Assembly (NCBI GenBank): GCA_902805735.1
Contig: CADCTW010000066.1
Span: forward strand, 1-50,075
Source: an uncultured Gemmatimonadota bacterium
GTDB lineage: Bacteria; Gemmatimonadota; Gemmatimonadetes; Longimicrobiales; Longimicrobiaceae
Reading direction: 5' to 3'
Length of the DNA: 50,075 nt
The notes under the pieces were generated by a model. It had not been told where the DNA came from. It ran no database searches and saw nothing but the letters and a program-made list of their open reading frames with translations. The position numbers were made by a program, and so were the translations under genes. This document shows positions 41,605 through 49,066 of the stretch, one piece after another (the first letter of the stretch is position 1; each line of letters begins with the position of its first letter).

Positions 41605-42330
41605 TTACACCGGCACGGGCAGCAGCGTACGGAACGAGTTGCGCGCACGGTTCAGGCGGCTCTTCACCGTGCCCACCGGGATGCCGATCTCCTCGGCGAT
41701 CTCCTCGTAGGTGCGGTCCTCCACCTCGCGCATCACGAAGGGGATGCGGTGGTGCTCGTCCATCCGCCCGATGGCCGTGTCGATGGCCTCGCGCAGCTCG
41801 CGGCGGTACGCCTCGCGCTCCGGGTTGTGCCCCGTGGCCGCGAACTCCACCGGCCGGGCCGGCGCACCCGAGGCCGACGTCTCCGGGCGCATCTCCGAGA
41901 AGGTGGTCTCCCGGCGGCGCGAGCGGTTGCGGAACTCGTTCTTCAGCAGGTTGTTCGCGATCGTGTGGATCCACGTCGAGAACTTCCGGCTGGGATCGTA
42001 GCTTTCACGCGCGCGGTGAATGCGCAGGAAGGTGTCCTGCGTAAGGTCCGCCACGCGCTCCTCGTCGTTCAAACGCTTGCGCAGGAAACCCTGGATCCGC
42101 GGCTCGTACCGCTGCACCAGCACGTCGAACCCGCCCTGGTCGCCCTGCGTATATCGGGTAAACAGCTCTTCGTCGGCCAGGTCGCGCAGCGCCGCCCGCT
42201 CCCGGTTCGCCTCGTCCAGCCCTTCGACGCCGGACAGGCGCACACGGTCGGTACGCAGCCCCCGGCCAGGGGCGTGCGTGGGCGCCTCGAAAAGCGCGGC
42301 CGTCTTGCTGAGGTCGATTGCGGTCTTCAT
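41605..42330 (-). CDS. ECF RNA polymerase sigma factor (RpoE-like)
   Basis: A 241-residue group 4 sigma factor with a 50-residue N-terminal extension before region 2. Region 2 is ELFTRYTQGDQGGFDVLV, ERVADLTQDTFLRIHRAR and FSTWIHTIANNLLKNEFRNR; region 4 is MREVEDRTYEEIAEEIGIP and GTVKSRLNRAR. It redirects RNA polymerase to a stress or envelope regulon. No anti-sigma gene lies next to it, so control may be through its own promoter or a distant partner. The predicted promoter places the transcription start at the ATG. Confidence 0.94.
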   Translation of the reverse strand: MKTAIDLSKTAALFEAPTHAPGRGLRTDRVRLSGVEGLDEANRERAALRDLADEELFTRYTQGDQGGFDVLVQRYEPRIQGFLRKRLNDEERVADLTQDTFLRIHRARESYDPSRKFSTWIHTIANNLLKNEFRNRSRRRETTFSEMRPETSASGAPARPVEFAATGHNPEREAYRRELREAIDTAIGRMDEHHRIPFVMREVEDRTYEEIAEEIGIPVGTVKSRLNRARNSFRTLLPVPV

Positions 42331-42337
42331 GCCGGGG

Positions 42338-42366
42338 AATCTAATGCCCCGGGGAGGTTTTGTCGA
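42338..42366 (-). promoter_or_regulatory. Promoter of the sigma-factor gene, leaderless
   Basis: On the minus strand TCGACA (42366-42361), a 17-bp spacer, TAGATT (42343-42338). The -10 box ends 7 bp before the ATG at 42330, so transcription should begin at or next to the start codon. Confidence 0.6.
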
Positions 42367-42414
42367 GGGTTGGGAGAGCTTTGCGGCGCGGTTAACCCGT
42401 TGTTAATCTGGCAC

Positions 42415-43509
42415 TTACACACGCTCGGGAACGCCCCGGCGTCGCTGGCGTACGCGCGTGCGGGCATCGGCGATGTTGAAGGCCAGGAAGATCACCGACC
42501 CCAGCGCCAGGCTCAGGTAAAAGGTGAGCATGCGCCAGAGCGCGGTGACGATGCCGATCAGCCCCGCGGGAAGCAGCGCCTGGTACACCACGTAGAACAT
42601 GGCCTCGGCGCCGCCCGACGCGCCCGGCGTGGGAACGAACATCATCCCGGTGAAGATCACCCACTGCAGGAGGAAGAAGAGAACCGGGTCTACCGGCGCC
42701 TTGAAGAAGTACGCCAGCGCCGTCACCACCGAGTAGCGGCAGGTCCACTGCACGGCGGTGATCAGCACCGCCAGCACGAACCGGCTCTTGCCCCGGGCGA
42801 TCACCAGGTCCTTCACCGTCCGGAAGTCGTGCCGCGTCTTGCGCGTGCGCCGCCTGAACCGCGCGGCGAACTTCAGCCCCCACGCCCGCGCCTTTTCGCC
42901 GATGGCGCCGCGAAGGATGGCGCGGAACAGCAGGCGAACCAGCACGATCAGCACGGCCAGCCCCACCACCACCAGCAGCACCTTGCCCCGCAGCTCCCGG
43001 CCGATGGAGCGCAGCACGGGAAGCTCCCACGCCTCGGAAATGATGATGGAGGCGGGGATGGCCATGGCGAAGAACACCATGTCCTCGATGTACCCCAGCG
43101 TGACGATGGACGCCGCCTGCCCCTGGGGAATGCCCTTCTGCACCATCATCCCCCAGCGGAACACCTCGCCGCCCGAGGACGTCGGGAACACCGACGAGGT
43201 GAGCTCGGCGCCCAGCGTTACCCGGAACATGTCGCGAAAGCTGACCCGGTGTCCGATGAAGCGGGCCCAGATCAGCAGGCGCAGCGTGTTGGTGACCCAG
43301 GGGAACAGGGCAAGGACGATGGCCAGGTACAGGTAGCGCCGGTCCAGGCTGCCCAGCTGCCGCAGCACGTCGTGGTCGGTGGCGAACCACGACAGCGCCA
43401 GGTTGCCCAGCACGCCGAAGGGCACCAGGAACATGGCCATCCGAAGCACCCGGTCCAGGTGCCTGGAAAGCTTGCCGGGCTCGTTGACGGGCGCTGCCGT
43501 GGGCGTCAT
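42415..43509 (-). CDS. Lysylphosphatidylglycerol-synthase-TM-like flippase (PF03706)
   Basis: A 364-residue polytopic protein with about eight helices. The family marks are WARFIGHRVSFRDMFRVTLG, SVFPTSSGGEVFRWGMMVQK, GYIEDMVFF, and near the C-terminus MMFVPTPGASGGAEAMFYVV. Relatives occur as MprF membrane halves or as stand-alone proteins next to glycosyltransferases, where they are thought to move glycolipids across the membrane. The ATG overlaps the upstream GT4 stop (ATGA), so the pair probably makes and moves one glycolipid. Confidence 0.88.
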   Translation of the reverse strand: MTPTAAPVNEPGKLSRHLDRVLRMAMFLVPFGVLGNLALSWFATDHDVLRQLGSLDRRYLYLAIVLALFPWVTNTLRLLIWARFIGHRVSFRDMFRVTLGAELTSSVFPTSSGGEVFRWGMMVQKGIPQGQAASIVTLGYIEDMVFFAMAIPASIIISEAWELPVLRSIGRELRGKVLLVVVGLAVLIVLVRLLFRAILRGAIGEKARAWGLKFAARFRRRTRKTRHDFRTVKDLVIARGKSRFVLAVLITAVQWTCRYSVVTALAYFFKAPVDPVLFFLLQWVIFTGMMFVPTPGASGGAEAMFYVVYQALLPAGLIGIVTALWRMLTFYLSLALGSVIFLAFNIADARTRVRQRRRGVPERV

Positions 43510-44648
43510 GGGCGACGGGGCAAACGGTGGGTTTCGATCACTCGGGCGTAGCTTTCCAGCAGGCGGCCGTTGATGGCGGCCCAGTCGCGCTCGGCGGCGG
43601 CGGCGCGGGCCTGTGCGCCCATCCGCGCGCGGCCTTCAGGGTCGCGCAGCAGCTTCTCGACGGCCAGAGCCAGGTCTTCCGGGTCGTTCGGGCGGGCGAT
43701 GAACCCCGTGCGCCCGGGCTGCACCAGGTCCGGCGGGCCGCCGCGGTTCACCACCACCGTGGGCAGCCCCGAGGCCTGCGCCTCGACCACCACGTTGCCG
43801 AAGGTTTCGGTGGTGGACGGAAAGACGAACGCGTCTCCCGATGCGTACCACCGGGCCAGCCCCTCGCCCGACTGGTGCCCCGCAAAAAAGGCGTCGGGCA
43901 GGTCGCGCTCCAGCTCGCCGCGCATGGGCCCATCCCCTACGAGCACCAGCCGGTACCGGTTTCCACGCTGCCGCAGGATGCGGTCCATCCGCACCAGGTC
44001 GGCCATGTCCTTTTCCTTCACCAGGCGGCTGACCATCAGCACGATGGGCACGCCCTCCTCCGCGCCCGCCATCCGCCGCAGCTCCGCGTCGCGGTGATCG
44101 GGGGAGAAGCGGGCCACGTCGATGCCGCGCGACCACAGCTCGGTGTTGCCGATCCCCTGCTCCGCCAGCTCGGCGATGATGCTGTGCGAGGGCGCGTACA
44201 CCTTTCGGTCGCGGGCGTAGAAGCGCCGCAGCATCCGCCAGCCGAACGGCTCCAGCGCGGGCACGCCGTAGTAGCGGAAGTACGAGACGAAGTGCGTGTG
44301 AAAGCTGCTGACCGTGGGCACACCATTCTTTTCGGCCCACCGCTGGGCACTCCGCGCCATGGGCGTGGGGCTGACGAGGTGAACCAGGTCCGGCCCCCAC
44401 TCCCGCAGCTCGCGCGCGATCCCCCGGCCCAGGGGCAGCGACACGCGGTAGTCCGGGTACAGGGGAAAGCGGACGAACTTCACCGGCCTCACCCGTCCGC
44501 TCCACGAAACCTCGGGCCCGGGCACGAAGGGCGAGTAGACGCGGAACTCCACCCCGCGCCGCTCCAGGAACCCGAACAGCTGCGCCAGCGTCCGCGACAC
44601 GCCGTCCACGTGGGGCAGCAGGCTTTCGGTGAAGTACACCACCCTCAT
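43506..44648 (-). CDS. GT4 glycosyltransferase (MgtA/PimB-like)
   Basis: A 380-residue retaining transferase from ATG 44648; a GTG at 44687 would add 13 residues. MRVVYFTESLLPHVDGVSRT at the N-terminus, LVHLVSPTPMARSAQRWAEK, PTVSSFHTHFVSYFRYYG, WSRGIDVARFSP, VLMVSRLVKEKD, RLVLVGDGPMRGELE and STTETFGNVVVEAQASGLP match mannosyl- and glucosyl-transferases that act on lipids. It probably uses a nucleotide sugar to glycosylate a diacylglycerol or phosphatidylinositol lipid. It is coupled to the flippase-like gene. Confidence 0.92.
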   Translation of the reverse strand: MRVVYFTESLLPHVDGVSRTLAQLFGFLERRGVEFRVYSPFVPGPEVSWSGRVRPVKFVRFPLYPDYRVSLPLGRGIARELREWGPDLVHLVSPTPMARSAQRWAEKNGVPTVSSFHTHFVSYFRYYGVPALEPFGWRMLRRFYARDRKVYAPSHSIIAELAEQGIGNTELWSRGIDVARFSPDHRDAELRRMAGAEEGVPIVLMVSRLVKEKDMADLVRMDRILRQRGNRYRLVLVGDGPMRGELERDLPDAFFAGHQSGEGLARWYASGDAFVFPSTTETFGNVVVEAQASGLPTVVVNRGGPPDLVQPGRTGFIARPNDPEDLALAVEKLLRDPEGRARMGAQARAAAAERDWAAINGRLLESYARVIETHRLPRRP

Positions 44649-44800
44649 GGGGCGGCGGCCCGGCACGTCGGATTCGCTTGGCTGCACGGCTGGCTGAACG
44701 GGTTGCGGCGGGAACGCCCCGCCAATCTACGGCGTCGGCGCCGCCGCAGACAGGCTGACGCTGGATGCGGGGAAGTGGCACACCCAGATCCCGCCGTCGC

Positions 44801-44828
44801 TTGACATCGTCTCCGCCCGGCGTACATT
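44801..44828 (+). promoter_or_regulatory. Sigma70-type promoter for mbtH
   Basis: TTGACA (44801-44806), 16-bp spacer, TACATT (44823-44828). The start would lie near 44835, giving a leader of about 127 nt before ATG 44962. Confidence 0.6.
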
Positions 44829-44961
44829 CACCAGCATCCACCCTGCCCGCCACTCCGCGCACCCGCCCCCGCTTTCAGGACGGGACGCACTTCCGGCGGG
44901 GCGCAATTCCGGCCGCGTCCGCGCCGCCGGGCTTTTCCGATCTGCCAGAGAGAGGATTTCG

Positions 44962-45180
44962 ATGTCCGACGAGCGCGAAGATACGACCATCTACACCGCC
45001 GTGATGAACCACGAGGAGCAGTACTCCATCTGGCCGGCGGACCGCGAGCTTCCGGCGGGCTGGACCGCGGTGGGCACGCCGGGGCCCAAGGCCGAGGTGC
45101 TGGCCTACATCGAAGAGGTGTGGACCGACATGCGCCCCAAGAGCCTCCGCGACAAGATGGCCGAAGCCGGCCTCGGCTGA
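44962..45180 (+). CDS. mbtH: MbtH family protein, orphan
   Basis: A 72-residue protein matching the MbtH family almost end to end: [41 protein letters not shown]. The conserved Trp residues and Ser in YSIW are present. MbtH proteins bind and activate adenylation domains of nonribosomal peptide synthetases. No NRPS gene is in the window, so it serves a distant cluster or another adenylating enzyme. GAGAGG lies 6 nt upstream of the start, the gene has its own promoter, and a strong hairpin follows it. Confidence 0.95.
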   Translation: MSDEREDTTIYTAVMNHEEQYSIWPADRELPAGWTAVGTPGPKAEVLAYIEEVWTDMRPKSLRDKMAEAGLG

Positions 45181-45197
45181 GCCTTTCACGGCCGATG

Positions 45198-45247
45198 AAC
45201 GAGCGAGGCCCCTTCCCCCGGAACCACGGGAAGGGGCCTCGCTCGTT
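45198..45247. terminator. Bidirectional hairpin between mbtH and the DUF892 gene
   Basis: AACGAGCGAGGCCCCTTCCC pairs perfectly over 20 bp with GGGAAGGGGCCTCGCTCGTT across a 10-nt loop, between two convergent stops. The T-tract is only two bases, so termination may be weaker than the stem suggests. Confidence 0.75.
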
Positions 45248-45264
45248 GCGGCACGGGCGCCTGA

Positions 45265-46062
45265 TCAGCCCTTGCCGCGCCCGCCGCTCCTGGCCGCCGT
45301 CTTCCGCGCGGAGCCGGACTTGGCGCCGCCCGAGGCCGACTTGGACGCCGACTTGCTGGCCGTCTTGCTGGCCGACTTGTTCGCCGTCTTGCTGGCCGAC
45401 TTGGAGGCGCCGCCCTTGCCCGAGGCCGACTTGCTGGCCGACTTCGCGCCGGTGTCGGCCGCCTTGGCGCCGCCCCTGGCGCCGGACTTCGCCGCCGTCC
45501 TGCCGGCCGTCCCGGCGCCCGACGAACGGCCCCGCCTGGGCCCCTCTTCCTCTTCCTCGCCCTCGTCCATCGTCGCCGAGATCAGCTTCAGCGCGCGGGA
45601 CGCGCTGCGCTCGATGAAGGTGGCCATGGCCTCCTCCTCGCGCAGGCTCTCGGTGAGCAGCGCCACGCACTCGTTCTCTCCCAGGGCCTGGGCCAGGGCG
45701 ATGGCCGAGCGGTAGCCGGCGATCTCGTAGTGCTCCACCCGCAGGCCGTTGCCCAGGTCGAACGCTTCCAGCATGGGCGGCGACGGCTGCTCCTCGCGAA
45801 CGAAGGAGTCGTGCTCCTCCTTGAGGCCGATGGCGGCGTGGCACTTTTCCGCTACCGCCTCTTCGCCGATCACCTCGAAGGCGCGCTTGAGCCGCTCGAT
45901 CTGCTCGTACGTCTCCGTCAGGTGCTCCTCCAGCCGCTCCTTCATCTTGGGGTTGCTGCTTTCGCGGTTCATGGTGCCGAGCATCCGCAGGATCTTCTGC
46001 TCGGCATAGTGCATGTCGCCCAGTTCGTGCTTCAGCAGCTCCTTCAATTCAGTCGCGGGCAT
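45265..46062 (-). CDS. DUF892 (YciE/YciF) ferritin-like protein with histone-H1-like tail
   Basis: A 265-residue two-part protein. Residues 1-165 are a YciE/YciF four-helix bundle: ELKELLKHELGDMHYAEQKI, HLTETYEQIERLKRAFEVIG, NGLRVEHYEIAGYRSAIALA and LREEEAMATFIERSA, with Glu/His residues placed for a di-iron site. An acidic linker (DEGEEEEEGP) leads to about 90 residues of Lys/Ala/Ser/Gly repeats (SKSASK, NKSASK, GGAKSG) like histone H1 or HctB tails, likely DNA-binding. It follows glsB by 32 bp (GGAGG before ATG). Confidence 0.92.
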   Translation of the reverse strand: MPATELKELLKHELGDMHYAEQKILRMLGTMNRESSNPKMKERLEEHLTETYEQIERLKRAFEVIGEEAVAEKCHAAIGLKEEHDSFVREEQPSPPMLEAFDLGNGLRVEHYEIAGYRSAIALAQALGENECVALLTESLREEEAMATFIERSASRALKLISATMDEGEEEEEGPRRGRSSGAGTAGRTAAKSGARGGAKAADTGAKSASKSASGKGGASKSASKTANKSASKTASKSASKSASGGAKSGSARKTAARSGGRGKG

Positions 46063-46094
46063 GGCGTGCGCCTCCGGGGTGATTGGGGTTCAGG

Positions 46095-46340
46095 TCAAAC
46101 GTGGGTGCGGCGGCGGCCCACGACCAGCCGGTACAGCGCCAGCAGGATCAGCGCGCCCACGACCGAACCGATGAGGCCCACCTGGTTGTCTCGCCCGCCG
46201 AACAGCATGCCGCCCACCAGCGAGCCGGCGATGCCCAGCAGGATGGTGACGATGATGCCGCCCGGGTCGCGCCCCGGCATGATGAGCTTCGCGATGGCGC
46301 CGGCGATCAGGCCGATGATGACCATCCACAAGATTGACAT
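46095..46340 (-). CDS. GlsB/YeaQ/YmgE-family stress membrane protein
   Basis: An 81-residue protein of three short membrane helices and glycine motifs: ILWMVIIGLIAGAIAKLIMP, GRDPGGIIVTILLGIAGSLV and VGLIGSVVGALILLALYRLV. Formerly annotated as transglycosylase-associated, these are small envelope stress proteins. ATG 46340 is chosen because GGAGGGG lies 6 nt upstream. Located before the DUF892 gene, it suggests a general-stress operon. Confidence 0.93.
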   Translation of the reverse strand: MSILWMVIIGLIAGAIAKLIMPGRDPGGIIVTILLGIAGSLVGGMLFGGRDNQVGLIGSVVGALILLALYRLVVGRRRTHV

Positions 46341-46517
46341 GAGCCCCTCCCCCTCTGATTTCGTGTGCCCCGGCGCCTCCCCCTGGAACCGCCGTCGGGC
46401 GCCGCTCAACGCAGACTCCGTGCCGTATTTGACCCTTTACGGCAAGGCAGTGCCTGACTTGTTCTTCCGTTCACCTTTCGGGGCCGGCTGCTCGCGCTTC
46501 CGCGGGCGATCGGCCGT

Positions 46518-46955
46518 TCATTCGTCGTGGCGGATGGAGCCGCGGTTGCGCTTGGTCTCGGAGCGCTGCTTCTTGTCCTGCAGACGCGCCTCCCTGGCCG
46601 CGCGGGGAACGCGCGTCTTGCGGCGGGGCTTGGGGACGACCAGCGCCTGCCGGACGAGCTCGACGAATCGCCCGGTGACCAGCTCCTTGTTCTGGTGCTG
46701 GCTGCGCTCGTCGCTGGCGGCCAGCAGCAGCACGCCCTCCTGGCTGATGCGGTTCGCCAGCTTTTCGCGAATGCGCGCCCGCTGCTCCTCGGTGACGCTG
46801 GGCGACGCCCCCACGTCCCAGGTAAGCTCCACGCGGCTCGACGACGTGTTCACGTGCTGGCCGCCGGGACCGCCCGACCGCGTGGCCTTGTAGCCGAGCT
46901 CCGCGCGCGGAATCCACAGCGAGTCGTTGATCTGCAGGACGGTTTCTTCGTTCAT
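46518..46955 (-). CDS. arfB: Alternative ribosome-rescue peptidyl-tRNA hydrolase ArfB
   Basis: A 145-residue class I release-factor-like protein. SGGPGGQHVNTSSSRVEL contains the catalytic GGQ (31-33), and the C-terminus is the basic tail that enters the mRNA channel (RRKTRVPRAAREARLQDKKQ, SETKRNRGSIRH). It frees stalled ribosomes by hydrolysing peptidyl-tRNA without a stop codon. ATG 46955 is chosen because it gives the usual N-terminus. Confidence 0.95.
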   Translation of the reverse strand: MNEETVLQINDSLWIPRAELGYKATRSGGPGGQHVNTSSSRVELTWDVGASPSVTEEQRARIREKLANRISQEGVLLLAASDERSQHQNKELVTGRFVELVRQALVVPKPRRKTRVPRAAREARLQDKKQRSETKRNRGSIRHDE

Positions 46956-47101
46956 CCCCTGGCGCTTCCCGGATGGGCACTGGCGGCCGGCGGCGTTGCC
47001 GGGCGTGCGGCGCGGCCACAATCTACCCCGTTCGTGACGGCGGGCACGCCTCTGGCAAAGCCCCTGCCGCCCTGACCCGAACCCGAGAGGAGAACGCCGG
47101 A

Positions 47102-48565
47102 ATGCCGCAGCCCACCGCGCCCCAGACGAGCGCCCGCACGCCGCGCCACTACCACCTGATCGGCATCGGCGGGACGGCCATGGCGTCGCTGGCCGGCCTG
47201 CTGCGCTCCGCGGGGCACCGCGTGACGGGCTCGGACGAGAACGTGTACGAGCCCATGGCCAGCCAGCTTCGCGGCCTGGGCATCGACTACGCCGAGGGGT
47301 ACGCCCCCGCCAACCTGGACGTGAACCCCGACATCGTGGTGGTGGGCAACGCCATCTCGCGCGGCAACCCCGAGCTGGAGGCGGTGCTGGAGCGGCGGCT
47401 TCACTACACGGCCGCGGCGGTGGTCATCAAGGACGAGTTCCTGCGCGGCAAGCACGTGGTGGCGGTGGCGGGAACGCACGGAAAGACCACGACCACGTCG
47501 CTGCTGGCGTGGATCCTGGAATCCGCGGGGCTCAACCCCTCGTTCCTCATCGGCGGCATCGCCGAGAACTTCGGCACCTCGTTCCGGCTGACGGACTCGG
47601 AGTTCTTCGCCATCGAGAGCGACGAGTACGACACCGCGTACTTCGACAAGGGCCCCAAGATGTGGCACTACCTGCCCGTCACGGCCATCGTCAACAACAT
47701 CGAGTTCGACCACGCCGACATCTACCGCGACGACATCGCCTACAACTTCGCCTTTGCGCGGTTCATCAACCTGGTGCCCCGCAACGGCGCGCTGGTGGCG
47801 GGTTGGGACTCGCCCCTGGTGCGCGAGCTGGCGCCCGCGTCGCACGCGCCCATCGAGTCGTTCGGCTACGGCGACCAGTCGGCCGCGGCCGGCGGGCACC
47901 CGCGCTGGACGGCGCGCGACGTGTCGTTCGGCGAGGAGGGCACGCGCTTTACCGTCGTTCACGACGGGCAGGAGTGGGGCGAAGTCCGCACGCCGCTGAC
48001 CGGCGCCTTCAACGTGCGAAACTGCCTGGCGGTGATCGCCGCGGCGGAGTCCGTCGGCGCCAATCGCGAGGGGGTGCTGGAGGGGCTGCGCACCTTCGCC
48101 AGCGTCAAGCGGCGGATGGAGGTGCGCGGCGAGGCGCGCGGGGTGACGGTGATCGACGACTTCGCGCACCATCCCACCGCGGTGCGCGAAACCATCGACG
48201 CGGTGCGGCAGCGCTATCCCGGCCGCCCGATCGTGGCCGTGTTCGAGCCGCGCAGCTACACGGCGCAGCGCCGCGAATTCCAGGAGGCGTACCGGCTGTC
48301 GTTCGCCGGGGCCGACCGCGTGGTGCTGGCGGGCCTGTTCCATCCCGAGCGCTACACCGCGGAGACGGCGATGAACCCGCACGAGTTGGTGGACGCCTGG
48401 CGCGCGGAGGGTAAGACGGCCGACTTCATCCCGGAGCCGGACGACATCGTGGCCCGCCTGACGCCCGAGTTCAAGGGCGGAGAAGTGGTGCTGGTGATGT
48501 CGAACGGCGGCTTCGGCGGCATCCACGGCAAGCTGCTGGACGCGCTGGGCGGCTCTGCGAACTGA
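47102..48565 (+). CDS. mpl: UDP-MurNAc:L-Ala-gamma-D-Glu-meso-DAP ligase
   Basis: A 487-residue Mur ligase of the murein-recycling Mpl type. It has an N-terminal Rossmann HLIGIGGTAMASLAGLLRSA, P-loop VAGTHGKTTTTSLLAWIL, FAIESDEYDTAYFDKGPKM (typical of Mpl), IVNNIEFDHADIY, TGAFNVRNCLAVIAAAESVG, and IDDFAHHPTAVRETIDAVRQ. It rejoins recovered tripeptide to UDP-MurNAc in the cytoplasm. The start is ATG 47102 with GAGAGGAG upstream. Presence of Mpl implies meso-DAP peptidoglycan and a Gram-negative-type recycling path. Confidence 0.96.
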   Translation: MPQPTAPQTSARTPRHYHLIGIGGTAMASLAGLLRSAGHRVTGSDENVYEPMASQLRGLGIDYAEGYAPANLDVNPDIVVVGNAISRGNPELEAVLERRLHYTAAAVVIKDEFLRGKHVVAVAGTHGKTTTTSLLAWILESAGLNPSFLIGGIAENFGTSFRLTDSEFFAIESDEYDTAYFDKGPKMWHYLPVTAIVNNIEFDHADIYRDDIAYNFAFARFINLVPRNGALVAGWDSPLVRELAPASHAPIESFGYGDQSAAAGGHPRWTARDVSFGEEGTRFTVVHDGQEWGEVRTPLTGAFNVRNCLAVIAAAESVGANREGVLEGLRTFASVKRRMEVRGEARGVTVIDDFAHHPTAVRETIDAVRQRYPGRPIVAVFEPRSYTAQRREFQEAYRLSFAGADRVVLAGLFHPERYTAETAMNPHELVDAWRAEGKTADFIPEPDDIVARLTPEFKGGEVVLVMSNGGFGGIHGKLLDALGGSAN

Positions 48566-48582
48566 CGGCCGCGGCGGCCGTT

Positions 48583-48833
48583 TGTCATCCTGAAGGAGCG
48601 GCCACGCGGAACCGGCCGCCTGCGCCCCAGCGTGCAGCGACTGAAGGATCCGCTCCGCTTCAGCGCTCCACGGCCGCGGCTGCTCCGGAACCGGTTGCTC
48701 GTCGTCAGACGAGACAGGGTATGGGACGGGGGTCGGGTGCCGGTGATCGTCCGCCGAGTGTGTGGCGGATCCCTCAGTCGCTGCGTACATCGGTGTGCGG
48801 GCAGGTTCGGCGGGGCCGCTCCGTCGGGATGAC
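48583..48833. repeat. Inverted-repeat element (REPIN/MITE-like), TGTCATCC ends
   Basis: Left arm 48583-48653 begins TGTCATCCTGAAGGAGCGGC and ends GACTGAAGGATCCGC. The right arm 48765-48833 is its diverged reverse complement (GCGGATCCCTCAGTCGCTGC ... GGATGACA). About 110 bp separate the arms. It lies 18 bp after the mpl stop; no gene was seen in 48566-49066. Confidence 0.88.
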
Positions 48834-48964
48834 AGCGAGGAGGTCTGGTGCCCTCCGCCGTTCCTCGGTCGCTCCGTGCCCTGCGTGTGAGCCGCGGTAT
48901 TCCCGCTGAGCCGTACCGAAACATTTCGGGCGCACCGGCGTACACGGGAGCGCACGCCGCGTGG

Positions 48965-48994
48965 TTGCTTGCGCGACCTCGCGGCGGCTATCGT
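48965..48994 (+). promoter_or_regulatory. Possible promoter of the signal peptidase gene
   Basis: TTGCTT (48965-48970), 18-bp spacer, TATCGT (48989-48994). The start would fall near 49001, only a few bases before an in-frame ATG at 49004. Confidence 0.35.
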
Positions 48995-49066
48995 TTACAT
49001 CCGATGCGACAACGGCCGTCCGCCCTCACCGACGGCGCCCGGCCGCTATTTCCCGAGATACTGATC

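Noticed and set aside
45272..45715. Plus-strand frame rich in Asp/Ala/Leu opposite the DUF892 tail
   Set aside because: It is the antisense of the Lys/Ala/Ser repeats and has no independent start signals.
46095..46409. Longer form of the GlsB-like protein starting at 46409
   Set aside because: The extra 23 residues are charged and unlike the family; ATG 46340 has a strong Shine-Dalgarno.
49004..49066. ATG 49004 as the definite lepB start
   Set aside because: It lacks a Shine-Dalgarno and the promoter is weak; GTG 49067 gives a more typical MAKSK-like start, so it was kept as an alternative only.
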